Assembly: GCA_029961075.1 (NCBI GenBank)
Contig: JASBVL010000053.1
Location: 1-43,832 of the forward strand
Source of the DNA: Sphaerobacter sp.
GTDB taxonomy: Bacteria; Chloroflexota; Chloroflexia; Thermomicrobiales; Thermomicrobiaceae
DNA length: 43,832 nucleotides
Direction: 5' to 3'
This document shows, piece by piece, positions 32,792 through 42,319 of the stretch (positions are counted from its first letter, which is position 1; every line of letters begins with the position of its first letter). A model generated the notes under the pieces. It searched no databases, was not told the origin of the DNA, and saw nothing but the letters and a program-made list of their open reading frames with translations. The position numbers and the translations under genes are program-made.

Positions 32792-34228
32792 CTAGGAGGG
32801 ATCGGGCACCCGGTTGAGGACCAGCAACCGGGGCTCAGTCATGTCCTCGATCGCATAGCGCAGCCCCTCGCGGCTCAGACCCGAGTCCTTGACGCCGCCG
32901 TAGGGCATGTGGTCAATGCGATAGGTCGGGATGTCGTTGATGATGACGCCGCCGACCTCCAGCACCTCCCAGGCCCGGAGCGCGTGCTCCAGGCTCGCAG
33001 TGAAGACGCCGGCCTGGAGGCCGTAGTCGGAGTCGTTCACCGCCGCCAGCGCCTCCTCGAAGTCATCGAACGGGAAGAGGTTGACCAGCGGGGCGAATGC
33101 CTCGCGCGAGCAGACGAAGCTGGTGGGCGGCACGTCGACCAGCACGGTGGGCTGGAAGATGCGGCCCTCGGCCTTGCCGCCGATCAGGACGCGGGCGCCC
33201 TCCGACACTGCGGACGCGACCCAATCCTCGGTGCGCTTCGCGGCCTTGTCGTCGATCATGGGACCCAGGTCGGTGGCCTCGTCCAGCGGGTCACCGATCT
33301 TCATCTGCTTGATCTCCTCGACGAGCCTGGTGGCGAACTCGTCGAAGCGCGAGCGATGGATGTACACCCGCTGCACCGAGATGCAGACCTGGCCGGCGTA
33401 GGCGAAGGCGCCGACCCGCACGCGGGAGACCGCCAGCGGCAGGTTGGCGTTGTGGTCGACCACCACCCCGGCGTTGCCGCCCAGCTCCAGCACGACCTTC
33501 TTCTTGCCGGCACGCGCTTTCATGTCCCAGCCGACCGCGGGCGAGCCGGTGAACGAGAGCATCTTGAAGCGCGGGTCGGTCACGAGCCGGTCGCCGACCG
33601 TGCGATCCATGGGCATGATGCTGACCGTCCCCTTGGGCACGCCGGCCTGCTCGACGAGCTCAGCGAAGGTGAGCATCGTCAGCGGGTCGTGGGTCGGCAC
33701 CTTGAGCACGATCGTGTTGCCGGACGCGATCGCCGGGGCGAGCTTGTGCAGAGCGAGGTTGAGCGGGAAGTTGAAGGGCGAGATGCCCGCGATCACGCCG
33801 ATCGGGAAGCGACGCGTGATGCCGACGCGCCCCTGTGAGCTGGGCATCAAGTCGAGCGGGATGAGCTCGCCGCCGATACGCTTGGCCTCCTCCGCCGCCG
33901 TCTGCAGCGTGAAGACGCCGCGGGCCACCTCGGTGCGGGCATCCCGGATCGGCTTGCCGGCCTCCTGGGCCATCAGGCGGGCGAACTCTTCCTGGCGCGC
34001 GGCGAGCCCGTCGGCCAGCCGCTGCAGGATGGCCGCGCGCTCGTAGCTCTGGAGCTGCTTGGTCTGCTGGAAGGCGCGCTCGGCGGCCGTGATCGCATCC
34101 TCGAGGTCCTGGTCGGTCGCGAACGAGGTGATGCCGACCACCGCGCCGTTGTACGGGTTGGAGACCTCGAGCGGCTGGTCGGAAGAGCGCCACTCGCCCG
34201 CGCAGTAGTACCGGTACTCCCTGGCCAT
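32792..34228 (-). CDS. Aldehyde dehydrogenase
   Basis: 478 aa, standard ALDH length. NAD(P)-dependent oxidation of an aldehyde to an acid. Catalytic and binding residues are visible: the oxyanion asparagine in ISPFNFPLNL, the general base in VVLELGGNAGVVV, the nucleophilic cysteine in YAGQVCISVQRVYIH and the glutamate of SREAFAPLV. The VCISVQRVYI type fits lactaldehyde/GapN-like clusters; the substrate is uncertain. ATG at 34228 follows GGAGGG; five codons upstream is a weaker alternative. Separate from nuoI by about 250 bp without obvious features. Confidence 0.88.
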   Translation of the reverse strand: MAREYRYYCAGEWRSSDQPLEVSNPYNGAVVGITSFATDQDLEDAITAAERAFQQTKQLQSYERAAILQRLADGLAARQEEFARLMAQEAGKPIRDARTEVARGVFTLQTAAEEAKRIGGELIPLDLMPSSQGRVGITRRFPIGVIAGISPFNFPLNLALHKLAPAIASGNTIVLKVPTHDPLTMLTFAELVEQAGVPKGTVSIMPMDRTVGDRLVTDPRFKMLSFTGSPAVGWDMKARAGKKKVVLELGGNAGVVVDHNANLPLAVSRVRVGAFAYAGQVCISVQRVYIHRSRFDEFATRLVEEIKQMKIGDPLDEATDLGPMIDDKAAKRTEDWVASAVSEGARVLIGGKAEGRIFQPTVLVDVPPTSFVCSREAFAPLVNLFPFDDFEEALAAVNDSDYGLQAGVFTASLEHALRAWEVLEVGGVIINDIPTYRIDHMPYGGVKDSGLSREGLRYAIEDMTEPRLLVLNRVPDPS

Positions 34229-34484
34229 CGTTTGCCCTCCCATCGCGCAGGTACCCGGGATACCGCCGTGGCCGATGCCGGCCGATTGGGGAACCCGTTA
34301 CCGGGATAATAGGTGCCGCTCGGCAGCCGGTCAACGCGCCGACGTGGCCGGCCCTGCGGTCCGCTCGGCGCCGGCAGAGGGCAGGGGAGCACCCGGGCGG
34401 CGCGCGAGACGGCCGTGGCTGTGCCGGGCCAGCGACGGGACACCAACCCCTGCCCGCGGCGTGCGGCAAGTGCCGCCGGCAGAC

Positions 34485-34928
34485 CTACTGCGCCTCCCAC
34501 CAGCTCAGGTTCTGCGCGCCGATGGCGGCCAGCTCGGTCTTGGTGTAGATCAGGCCATCCCGCTGCTGGGTGGCGAGCTCGTATTCGCCGCTCATGGTGA
34601 TGGCGTCGACCGGGCAGACCTGCGCGCACAGCCCGCAGAACAGGCAGCGGCCGGAGCGGAGGATGAACTCCGCGAGCTCGCGGTCCCCCTCCTCCGAGGG
34701 CACCACGGTCATCTCGAGGCAGCTCGTCGGGCAGATCCGGGCGCAGAGCCCGCAGGCGACGCACAGCGGCTCCCCTGTCTCCGGGTCCGCGCGCAGCGAT
34801 GGCAGCCCGCGGTAGCGCGGCGCCATTTGGCGCTTCTCCTCGGGATATTGAACCGTCACGTTCGGCGTGAAGAGGCGCCGGAAGGTGACCCAAAAGCCCT
34901 TGACTTCGTCGAGCATGGCGATGCTCAT
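34485..34928 (-). CDS. nuoI: NADH-quinone oxidoreductase subunit I
   Basis: 147 aa. Carries two [4Fe-4S] clusters (N6a/N6b) of complex I, using CVACGLCARICPTSC and CLFCGLCAQVCPVD, each CxxCxxCxxxCP. The N-terminal LDEVKGFWVTFRRLFTPNVTVQYPEE is the NuoI membrane-associated helix and PRYRGLPSLR the usual linker. It lies 42 bp after nuoG in the same direction. No other nuo subunit appears in the window. A second in-frame ATG (34916) is an alternative start. Confidence 0.92.
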   Translation of the reverse strand: MSIAMLDEVKGFWVTFRRLFTPNVTVQYPEEKRQMAPRYRGLPSLRADPETGEPLCVACGLCARICPTSCLEMTVVPSEEGDRELAEFILRSGRCLFCGLCAQVCPVDAITMSGEYELATQQRDGLIYTKTELAAIGAQNLSWWEAQ

Positions 34929-34970
34929 CCTCTTCCAGCCTGGGGCGCGCGAGCGTCCCGGGACGCCGGT

Positions 34971-37361
34971 CTAGTCCGCCACGAAGCGGACTGCGTCAGG
35001 AGCCAAGCCGTCCCCGATCTCCAGGAAGGCCGCCGGTTCAGCGGCGAACGACCGAACGGGCCACTGCACCGGGCCGCGCTCCAGCCGCGGGAGCGAGACG
35101 CCGCGGTAGATCGGTACCAGCCGTGCGATCTCCTCGAGCACGAACGACGGGTGCGGGTGGTTCAGGTCGTAGCCCAGTCGCTGGGCGATCTCCTGCACGA
35201 ACCACCAGCTTGGCCGCGCATCGCCCGGCGCGGCGACGGCGTAGCGCAGGCGCTGGATAGTGCGGTCGGCGTTGGTGAAGGTGCCGTCCTTCTCCAGGAA
35301 CATGGCACCCGGCAGCACCACATGCGCCAGCTTGGCCAGCTCGCCGGGGAAGCTGTCCTCGACGACCAGGAACTCCAGCCGCGGCAGCACCGCCAGCAGG
35401 CGCTCGTCGATGCCGTGCGCGTAGGTGTGGCTGGCCGCCGCGATGTACATCGCCTTGATGTGGCCCGCCTCGATCGCCGCGATCATCCCGTCGAGGTCGA
35501 GGCCCGGCGTGGCCGGCAGGGCGCGGATCGGGTTGACGCCGCGCTGCTCCGCGGCGTCGCTCCAGCGCGGCAGCCAGGCGGCCTCGAACGCCTGCCGGGC
35601 GGCGGCATCGGAGATTGGCTGGTAGCCGGGGAAGAAGCCCGGCTCGCAACCCATGTCGGTCGCGCCCTGGAAGTTGGCCGGTCCCCGGAAGGCGATCACC
35701 CCGCCGCCGGCGCGGCCGACATTGCCGGTCAGGAGCGCCAGGTTGTTGAGCGCGGCGGCGGCGGGCTGGACGTCGTCCCCCGACGCGCTGCCCAGCGTCT
35801 GGTAAATGGCGCTGGCAGGGTACTCCGCGGCGTCACGGCCGTCCACCCCGGCGCCGCCCGTGGCGTAGAGGATGGCGGCGCGGCGGATCAGCTCGACGTC
35901 GATGCCCGTCGCTGCGGCCACCCGCTCCGGCGCGAAGTCGGCCAGGCTCGCGACCCAGGCGTCGAACCCCGCGTTGGCACCCTCGGCGGGGCGGGCCAGG
36001 CCGGTGTCCAGGATGACGCGGGCCATGGCGTTGATGATCGCGGCCTCGGCGCCCGCCGGCGGCTTGATCCAGACCTCGGCGCGGTCGCACAGGGGGAAGT
36101 GGTCGCGGCTGATGACGACCGTCTTGGCGTCCCGGTACTGCCGTGACCAGTACAGCCAGTAGCTGCCGACCGGGGCCCGCTCGCCGATGTTCGGGCCGAC
36201 GACCAGCATGCACTTGGTGTCGGTGAAGGCCTCCTGCATGGAGTTGGTGCTCACCGGGCGCCCGAAGGCGTCGCGCAGCGCGGCGCTGACCGCCTCCTGG
36301 CTGCGGGTGCGCAGGCGGTCGATGTTGTTGGTGCCCATGACCGCGCGGGTGAACTGCTGCAGGAGGTAGTTCTCCTCGTTGGTGTTGTCGGGCGAGGCAA
36401 GCGCGGCGAACTGGTCGCCCCGATAGCGGCGGAGTTGCTCGGCGACGTGGTCGAGCGCCGCCTCGAGGGGGCTCGGGACGAACTCATCACCCTGGCGAAG
36501 GTAGGCGGTGTCGAGCCGGTCCGGATGCTGGACCTGGTCGTAGCCCCACTTGCCCCGCTCGCAGGTGTACCCGTGGTTGACGCCGCGGTCCCAGAGGTGG
36601 GTCACCCGCCGGACGATGCCCCGGTTGTGCTCGACGTTCAGGGTGCAGCCGACGTCGCAGAAGCCGCAGATCGTCTCGGTCGTGTCCAGCTCCCAGGGGT
36701 GCATGCCGAACCGCCGGTCCGTCAGCGCGCCCACCGGGCAGACGGCGATGCACATGCCGCAGGAGGTGCAGGTGCCGGCGCGCAGGTCCATGCCGTAGGC
36801 CGGCCCGATCTCGGCTTCCAGCCCGCGGTTGAGCACCTCGATGGCGGTCACGCCGATGACCTCGTCGCACACCCGCGTGCACCGTGCGCACATGATGCAG
36901 CGGTCCCACTTGTAGTCGATGACGTCGCTCAGGTGGGTGTAGGCCTTGGCGAGCTTCGGGCGGCGGTACGGGTTGGAGTGCACGTTGTGGAGGTAGGTGT
37001 TGTCCTGGAGGTAGCACTCGCCGGACTTGTCGCAGGTGGGGCAGTCGAGCGCGTGGTCGACGAGGTACATCTGGAGGATGAACCGGCGTGATTCCAGGAC
37101 CTGGGGCGAGTGGGTGAGGACTTCCATCCCCTCGCGGACCTGGGCGGCGCACGACTCGACCAGCCCGCCGCGCCTCCCCAGGATCTCGACGGTGCAGATA
37201 CGACACGAGCCCCAGGGGCGCAGCAGCGGCTGATAGCAGAGGTTGGGCACTTCGATGCCCGCCGCCTGGCACGCCTGAAGGATCGTCGTGCCCTCCGGCA
37301 CCGTCACTTCTTGCCCGTTGATCGAGAGGGTGACCAGCTTCGCTTCCGACTTGACGACCAC
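34971..37361 (-). CDS. nuoG: NADH-quinone oxidoreductase subunit G, formate-dehydrogenase-like
   Basis: 796 aa. Iron-sulfur subunit of complex I: [2Fe-2S] site in NLCYQPLLRPWGSCRICTVE and CAAQ, the His-ligated cluster in HALDCPTCDKSGECYLQD, then ferredoxin-like pairs CIMCARCTRVCDE and CTSCGMCIAVCPVG, and a molybdopterin-oxidoreductase-fold segment starting CGFCDVGCTL. The later half resembles formate dehydrogenase alpha subunits (TNEENYLLQQFTRAVMGTNN), but where those have the molybdenum-ligating Cys or Sec followed by His, this protein has Ser-Gln (TRSQEAV). It therefore very likely cannot oxidise formate and works as NuoG. Start is GTG at 37361, with GGAGG 14 bases upstream; an extended -10 (TGGTAAGAT, complement, near 37515) may be its promoter. 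Confidence 0.88.
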   Translation of the reverse strand: MVVKSEAKLVTLSINGQEVTVPEGTTILQACQAAGIEVPNLCYQPLLRPWGSCRICTVEILGRRGGLVESCAAQVREGMEVLTHSPQVLESRRFILQMYLVDHALDCPTCDKSGECYLQDNTYLHNVHSNPYRRPKLAKAYTHLSDVIDYKWDRCIMCARCTRVCDEVIGVTAIEVLNRGLEAEIGPAYGMDLRAGTCTSCGMCIAVCPVGALTDRRFGMHPWELDTTETICGFCDVGCTLNVEHNRGIVRRVTHLWDRGVNHGYTCERGKWGYDQVQHPDRLDTAYLRQGDEFVPSPLEAALDHVAEQLRRYRGDQFAALASPDNTNEENYLLQQFTRAVMGTNNIDRLRTRSQEAVSAALRDAFGRPVSTNSMQEAFTDTKCMLVVGPNIGERAPVGSYWLYWSRQYRDAKTVVISRDHFPLCDRAEVWIKPPAGAEAAIINAMARVILDTGLARPAEGANAGFDAWVASLADFAPERVAAATGIDVELIRRAAILYATGGAGVDGRDAAEYPASAIYQTLGSASGDDVQPAAAALNNLALLTGNVGRAGGGVIAFRGPANFQGATDMGCEPGFFPGYQPISDAAARQAFEAAWLPRWSDAAEQRGVNPIRALPATPGLDLDGMIAAIEAGHIKAMYIAAASHTYAHGIDERLLAVLPRLEFLVVEDSFPGELAKLAHVVLPGAMFLEKDGTFTNADRTIQRLRYAVAAPGDARPSWWFVQEIAQRLGYDLNHPHPSFVLEEIARLVPIYRGVSLPRLERGPVQWPVRSFAAEPAAFLEIGDGLAPDAVRFVAD

Positions 37362-37668
37362 GGCGTCGGTCTCGCCTCCTAGCTACCCAGTCCGCGGGCG
37401 CCACGGCCTCCGACTGGGTCCGGTCGCGCCACCGCGGCCCGGGTGTGCGGCCTCCCCCCGGTGCAGCCGTCGCCGGTTCGGCTGCCGCATTGCCCGTACC
37501 AGCGGCAGCCTGATCTTACCATAGGCCCGCGCAACTCTTCACAATCTCGGCGGTGCGCGACCGGCATCTCCCGGGCCTGGGCGCCACGCGCCCGGCGGGG
37601 CTCACGGGCGGCCCTGCGGGTGGCCCGCGTAGTACTCGCGGAATGCGGCGGACAGGACCTCTGTGTGC

Positions 37669-37697
37669 TTGTTCACGAAGTATGCCCTGTGTACGCT
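37669..37697 (+). promoter_or_regulatory. Possible leaderless promoter of the M23 peptidase gene
   Basis: TTGTTC (37669-37674), 17-bp spacer, TACGCT (37692-37697). The -10 ends six bases before the ATG at 37704, so transcription would start at or next to the start codon. No ribosome-binding site lies between. Confidence 0.4.
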
Positions 37698-37703
37698 CGA
37701 GGC

Positions 37704-38900
37704 ATGAGCGTGCAGGATTCGGCACCGTTGCCACCCCGAACCGTGGTGTTCCGGCCGCTGACGCCGCCCCCGGCAACCTCGAGCTCGCACGCGTCTGGCA
37801 CGGCGCGGCCGCGGCGCATCACGGCGGCGTGGTCCCCGGTCGGTTGGGGGCGTCGGACCGCCACGGTGCCCTACTGGCTGCTGGCGGCCCTGGTCGCCGG
37901 CCTGCTCAGCACGAGCGGTTTCCTGATCCACACCATGACGACGCGGGACTTCGCCAGCGACACGGTGTCGGCGGCCGTCGGGTCGTCTCCGCCGCCGACG
38001 GCGGCGGAGCTGGCGAGGCTACGCGCGCAGCTCGACGCGCTGGCGGCCGACCTGGCGCGGGCCCAGCGCGACGGCAGTGTGCTGTTCAGCCTGACCCAGG
38101 AGCAGTCGGCCCAGCTCGTCGCGGCCCAGACGGCGCTGGAGACGGCCGAGCAGCGGCGCGTGCAGGAGGTGCAGGACCTCCAGGCACGCCTGACGACGCT
38201 GGAGCAGGAGATCGACACCCTGGAGCGGCTGGCGGCGGAGATGGCTGAGCTGGTCGGGATGCCGGTCTCCAATGGGCCGGTGGGCGGCCCCGCGGCGGCG
38301 CCGGCCGACCCTGCGGCCGACCCGGCCGAGGCGGTGCGCGCGCGGATCGGTGACTCACTGCAGCGCGTCGAGTCGCTGCACGCGCTCCTCGACGAGGTGG
38401 GGCGCCGGGCGCAGGCCCGGCTGGCCGCGGTCCAGCAGAGCGGCGCCGCGGCTGCGGGGATCAGCCCGGCCGCGCTCGCGTTCTCTCCGGCGGTCCCGCG
38501 CGGCCTGCCGGTGAATGGCTCGATCACCTCTCCCTTCGGCCCGCGCGCCAACCCCTTCGAGCCGTCTGACGGTGCGGCCGCGTCCGAGTTGCACACCGGG
38601 ATCGACCTGGCCGTCCCGGAGGGGACGCCGGTGCGGGCGACCGGGGCCGGCGTCGTGCGCGTGGCCGGGTGGTACGGTGGCTACGGGAATCTCGTGGTCA
38701 TCGATCACGGGAATGGCATCAGCAGCTACTATGGGCACAACGCCACGCTCCTGGTGAGCGTCGGGCAGCGGGTGGAGCCGGGGCAGGTCATCGGGCTGTC
38801 CGGCAACACCGGTCGCTCCACCGGAGCTCACGTCCACTACGAGATCCGCGTCAATAACAGACCCGTCGATCCCACGCCGTACGTGCAGCTCGCCCGCTGA
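37704..38900 (+). CDS. M23-family (LytM-like) metallopeptidase, membrane anchored
   Basis: 398 aa. A short cytoplasmic part is followed by one membrane segment (VPYWLLAALVAGLLSTSGFL, about 59-78), a coiled coil at about 100-180 (LARLRAQLDALAADLARAQ, then TALETAEQRRVQEVQDL), a proline/alanine linker and the LytM domain at about 275-395. Zinc ligands are His and Asp in LHTGIDLA and His in GAHVHYEIRV. The domain is thus outside the membrane, where it could cut peptidoglycan cross-links or, as with EnvC/NlpD, regulate other hydrolases. Intact ligands favour activity. ATG at 37704 starts the protein with a probable leaderless transcript. Confidence 0.88.
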   Translation: MSVQDSAPLPPRTVVFRPLTPPPATSSSHASGTARPRRITAAWSPVGWGRRTATVPYWLLAALVAGLLSTSGFLIHTMTTRDFASDTVSAAVGSSPPPTAAELARLRAQLDALAADLARAQRDGSVLFSLTQEQSAQLVAAQTALETAEQRRVQEVQDLQARLTTLEQEIDTLERLAAEMAELVGMPVSNGPVGGPAAAPADPAADPAEAVRARIGDSLQRVESLHALLDEVGRRAQARLAAVQQSGAAAAGISPAALAFSPAVPRGLPVNGSITSPFGPRANPFEPSDGAAASELHTGIDLAVPEGTPVRATGAGVVRVAGWYGGYGNLVVIDHGNGISSYYGHNATLLVSVGQRVEPGQVIGLSGNTGRSTGAHVHYEIRVNNRPVDPTPYVQLAR

Positions 38901-39021
38901 GGCCGGTGTCGGCCGCGATGGGCCTGCCGCGGGCCGGGGCCTGCGTGCCGCCGGACGCGCCCCGATGCCGCGGGGGTGCTCCGGTTTGACAGCGCGGCCC
39001 GAATCCCGTGGAATTGGGCCA

Positions 39022-39030
39022 TGCTATAAT
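39022..39030 (+). promoter_or_regulatory. Extended -10 promoter of gatB
   Basis: TGCTATAAT at 39022-39030: a perfect -10 hexamer with the TG extension, about 45 bp before the start codon. No good -35 lies at 16-18 bp. Confidence 0.6.
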
Positions 39031-39076
39031 CGCGGTGGTGCGGCCCGGGGATCGCAAACAGCACGGGGTGAGCTAC

Positions 39077-40525
39077 GTGGAGTTTGAAACCATCATCGGG
39101 TTAGAGGTGCATGCGCAGCTTCTGACCCGATCCAAGATGTTCTGCGGGTGTTCCGCGGCGTACCAGGCGGCCGAGCCGAACACCCATACCTGCCCGGTGT
39201 GCCTCGGTCTCCCCGGGGCGCTGCCCGTCATCAACCGCGAGGCGGTGGCCGCCACGGTCATGACCGGACTGGCGCTGGGCTGCTCGATCCCGTCGTACAG
39301 CAAGTTCGACCGGAAGAACTACATGTACCCCGACCTCATGAAGGGGTACCAGATCTCGCAGTACGACCTGCCCCTGTGTGTCGCCGGCGCGGTCGAGTTT
39401 CTCGGCGTCGACGGCCCGCGGCGCGTGGGTATCCGGCGCGTGCACCTTGAGGAGGACACCGCGCGCCTGGTCCACCGCAGCGCGAACGGCCGCGCCTACA
39501 GCCTGGTGGATGCCAACCGCTCCGGCGTGCCGCTGATCGAGATCGTGACCGAGCCGGACCTGCGCTCGCCGGAGGACGCGCGTCTCTTCCTGATGACCCT
39601 GCGGCAGATCCTGCGCTACCTCGGCGTCTCGACCGGGAACATGGAGGAGGGGGCGTTCCGCTGCGACGCGAACGTGTCCCAGCGGAGCATCGACGGGACG
39701 ATCGTCGGCCCCAAGGTCGAGATCAAGAACATGAACAGCTTCCGGGCGGTCGAGCGTGCGGTGAGCTACGAGGTCGAGCGGCAGCGCGCCGCGCTGCTGC
39801 GGGGGGAGCCGCTCGTGCAGGAGACCCGGGGGTGGGTCGACGAGCAGGGGGTGACCGTCTCCCAGCGGACGAAAGAGTTCGCGGAGGACTACCGGTACTT
39901 CCCCGAGCCGGATTTGCCGCCGATCTTCCTCACGGACGCCGACGTGGAGGAGATTCGCCAGCGCATGCCGGAGCTGCCCGCGGCGCGGCGCGCGCGCTTC
40001 GTCGAGCAGTTCGGGCTCTCCGAGTCCGAGGCTGTGCTGCTGACCGAAGAGCGCGCCGTGGCGGACTACTTCGAGGCGACGGTCGACGGGGACGTCGCCA
40101 TCGCCCGGGCGGCGGCGAACTGGATCACCGGGGAGATTTTCGCGCTCATGCGCGACCGGGGCCTGACCATCGATGCGATCAATGTGGCGCCGGCCCAGCT
40201 GCGGCGGCTGATCGCGCTCGTCGATGCCGGCACGATCACGCTGCGCTCGGCCAAGGAGGTGCTGATCGCGGTCCACGAGACGGGGAGCGACCCGGACGCC
40301 CTCGTTGCCGAGCGTGGTCTGGCCCAGGTGAGCGATGCCGCGCAACTCGAGGCGGTGGTGCGCACGGTGCTGGCCGAGAACCCGGCTGCCGTCGCCGACT
40401 ATCGCAAGGGCAAGAAGGCCGCGATCGGCTTCTTGCTGGGGCAGGTCATGCGCCACCTGCGCGGGACAGCGAATCCCGCCGTGGCCAGGCAACTCCTGGA
40501 GCAGGCGCTTGCCGAAGGGGCGTGA
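39077..40525 (+). CDS. gatB: Aspartyl/glutamyl-tRNA(Asn/Gln) amidotransferase subunit B
   Basis: 482 aa. With GatA and GatC converts misacylated Glu-tRNAGln and Asp-tRNAAsn to the correct forms. [20 protein letters not shown] opens the cradle domain; [19 protein letters not shown] and [16 protein letters not shown] are family hallmarks, the latter with metal ligands; [16 protein letters not shown] is also typical. The C-terminal 150 residues form the helical/YqeY-like tRNA-binding part. GTG at 39077 follows GGGGTGA at 5 bp and gives the same N-terminus as other GatB proteins; GTG at 39068 is an alternative. gatA and gatC are not adjacent. A strong terminator follows. Confidence 0.95.
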   Translation: MEFETIIGLEVHAQLLTRSKMFCGCSAAYQAAEPNTHTCPVCLGLPGALPVINREAVAATVMTGLALGCSIPSYSKFDRKNYMYPDLMKGYQISQYDLPLCVAGAVEFLGVDGPRRVGIRRVHLEEDTARLVHRSANGRAYSLVDANRSGVPLIEIVTEPDLRSPEDARLFLMTLRQILRYLGVSTGNMEEGAFRCDANVSQRSIDGTIVGPKVEIKNMNSFRAVERAVSYEVERQRAALLRGEPLVQETRGWVDEQGVTVSQRTKEFAEDYRYFPEPDLPPIFLTDADVEEIRQRMPELPAARRARFVEQFGLSESEAVLLTEERAVADYFEATVDGDVAIARAAANWITGEIFALMRDRGLTIDAINVAPAQLRRLIALVDAGTITLRSAKEVLIAVHETGSDPDALVAERGLAQVSDAAQLEAVVRTVLAENPAAVADYRKGKKAAIGFLLGQVMRHLRGTANPAVARQLLEQALAEGA

Positions 40526-40530
40526 GATCG

Positions 40531-40564
40531 GGAGAGGCCGGGTCCAGCCCGGCCTCTCCTTGTT
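40531..40564 (+). terminator. Intrinsic terminator after gatB
   Basis: Perfect 12-bp stem GGAGAGGCCGGG / CCCGGCCTCTCC, 5-base loop, followed by TTGTT. Six bases after the gatB stop. Confidence 0.85.
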
Positions 40565-40820
40565 GGCGCCGATGACCGGGTCGAGGTGAGGCAGACCGCA
40601 TCGGCTCCGCTGGAGGTGTTGTTGGGACCGAGTACGGTTGGGGATGTCGCGTCGCCCGCCGCGTGCGGTGGTCGCGCCTGGACCCGGGCTCATTGTCCTC
40701 TTGCACGCCCCGAGCATCCCGACCGGCGGGTAAGATGACAGTGAGCCGGGAGGCCAGTGGACTCAGCAGCAGGGTGAATGCGGTTCCTCGTCACGTGCGC
40801 GGGACGGGAGGAACGAGCGC

Positions 40821-42098
40821 ATGGTAGTCGAGAGTCCAGCACAGGAGAGGCCAGCGCCAAGCCTGTTCGATATCGCGGTCGAGCAGTTCAACATCGCCGC
40901 AGACGTCGTCGGCCTGGACGACGACATGCGGCGCATGCTGAGCGTGTGCAAGCGGGAGTTGACCGTCAACTTCCCGGTCGAGATGGACGACGGCACGGTG
41001 CAGGTGTTCACCGGCTACCGGGTGCAGCACAGCATCGCGCCGGGGCCGTCCAAGGGCGGCATCCGCTACCATCCGGACGTCACCCTGGATGAAGTCAAGG
41101 CCCTGGCCATGTGGATGACCTGGAAGTGCGCCGTCGTCGGGCTACCCTACGGGGGCGCGAAGGGCGGCGTCCGGGTCAACCCGAAGGTGCTGTCCCAGAA
41201 CGAGCTGCAAAACCTCACCCGGCGCTACACCACCGAGATCTCGGTCCTGATCGGCCCGCACAGCGATATCCCGGCGCCGGACGTCAACACCAACCCCCAG
41301 GTCATGGCCTGGATGCTCGACACCTACAGCATGCACCGCGGTGGGGTGGCGATCCCGGCGGTCGTGACCGGCAAGCCGCTGCTGCTGGGCGGCTCCGCCG
41401 GGCGGCTGGAGGCGACCGGGCGGGGCTGCACCATCGCGATCCAGGAGGCGTGCAAGGCGTACGGCATCACCCTGCCGGGGGCGCGGGTGGTGGTGCAGGG
41501 CTTCGGCAACGCGGGATCCACGGTCGCCATCCTCCTGCATCAGCTCGGGTGCCGCGTGGTGGGCGTGAGCGACTCCCGGGGCGGCATCTACAACCCGCAG
41601 GGCCTGGACATCCCGGCGGTCCTCGAGCACAAGCGCCAGACGAAGAGCGTCGTCGGGTTCCCCGAGGCCGATCAGGTCACGAATCAGGAGCTGCTGGAGC
41701 TCGACTGCGATATCCTGATCCCGGCTGCGCTGGAGGAGCAGATCACCGAGGCGAACGCGCCGCGGATCAAGGCGCGGCTGATCGCGGAGGCGGCCAACGG
41801 GCCGACGACGCCGGACGCTGACCGCATCCTCAACGATCGCGGCGTGATCGTGGTGCCGGACATCTACGCCAACGCCGGCGGGGTCACGGTGTCGTACTTC
41901 GAGTGGGTGCAGGGCCTCCAGGCGTTCACCTGGACGGAGCAGGAGGTCCACGAGCGCCTGCAGCGGCTCATGTCGGAGGCGTTCGCGGCCATCCACGCGG
42001 TCTCCGAGCAATATCGGGTATCACTCCGCACGGCCGCACTCGTGCGGGCAATCCTCCGCGTGGCCGAGTTCACCCGCGTGCGCGGGATCTACCCGTAG
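40821..42098 (+). CDS. gdhA: Glu/Leu/Phe/Val dehydrogenase, probably glutamate dehydrogenase
   Basis: 425 aa. Reversible NAD(P)-dependent deamination of glutamate to 2-oxoglutarate. The substrate domain has YRVQHSIAPGPSKGGIRYHP and the catalytic lysine in GLPYGGAKGGVRVNP; the aspartate in DIPAPDVNTN and the glutamate-side-chain lysine in WMTWKCAVV are present. The nucleotide-binding motif is VVVQGFGNAGSTVA. Overall it fits hexameric GDH class I/II. ATG at 40821 follows GGGAGGAA. It has a strong terminator after it. Confidence 0.93.
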   Translation: MVVESPAQERPAPSLFDIAVEQFNIAADVVGLDDDMRRMLSVCKRELTVNFPVEMDDGTVQVFTGYRVQHSIAPGPSKGGIRYHPDVTLDEVKALAMWMTWKCAVVGLPYGGAKGGVRVNPKVLSQNELQNLTRRYTTEISVLIGPHSDIPAPDVNTNPQVMAWMLDTYSMHRGGVAIPAVVTGKPLLLGGSAGRLEATGRGCTIAIQEACKAYGITLPGARVVVQGFGNAGSTVAILLHQLGCRVVGVSDSRGGIYNPQGLDIPAVLEHKRQTKSVVGFPEADQVTNQELLELDCDILIPAALEEQITEANAPRIKARLIAEAANGPTTPDADRILNDRGVIVVPDIYANAGGVTVSYFEWVQGLQAFTWTEQEVHERLQRLMSEAFAAIHAVSEQYRVSLRTAALVRAILRVAEFTRVRGIYP

Positions 42099-42113
42099 AC
42101 CCCGTGCCGACCC

Positions 42114-42149
42114 ACGCGCGCCCCTCCCCGCGCGGGGAGGGGCGCGCGT
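42114..42149. terminator. Perfect 16-bp hairpin after gdhA, bidirectional
   Basis: Arms ACGCGCGCCCCTCCCC and GGGGAGGGGCGCGCGT pair fully around a GCGC loop. It lies between gdhA and the convergent trkA fragment and could stop transcription from both sides. Confidence 0.75.
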
Positions 42150-42176
42150 GGGGTTCACCTCCGGGCATGCTGCGGC

Positions 42177-42319
42177 TTACTCGACCAGCAGGCGGCGGAG
42201 GTCCTCCTCGCGCGCCCGTGTGGTCACGGCGATGATCTCATCCCCCGCGTGGATGACGGTCTGGCCCGTCGGGATGATGAGCTGCCCGGCGCGGAGGATG
42301 GCGGTGACGTTGAGTCGCG
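42177..42319 (-). pseudogene. C-terminal fragment of a TrkA-C (RCK) domain protein
   Basis: About 45 codons in one minus-strand frame ending at the TAA (42177-42179): RLNVTAILRAGQLIIPTGQ, then TVIHAGDEIIAVTTRAREED and LRRLLVE. This is the end of a TrkA/RCK_C domain from a potassium-uptake regulator or channel. Upstream the resemblance stops at about 42319, exactly where the glmS-like frame begins on the other strand. The rest of the gene is not in the window. Confidence 0.7.

Noticed and set aside
34971..37361. Catalytic formate dehydrogenase alpha subunit
   Set aside because: The Cys/Sec-His pair is replaced by Ser-Gln and nuoI is adjacent, so NuoG is preferred.
38986..39030. TTGACA at 38986 as -35 for gatB
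   Set aside because: It is 33 bp from the TATAAT, far beyond a usable spacer; the extended -10 alone is the better call.
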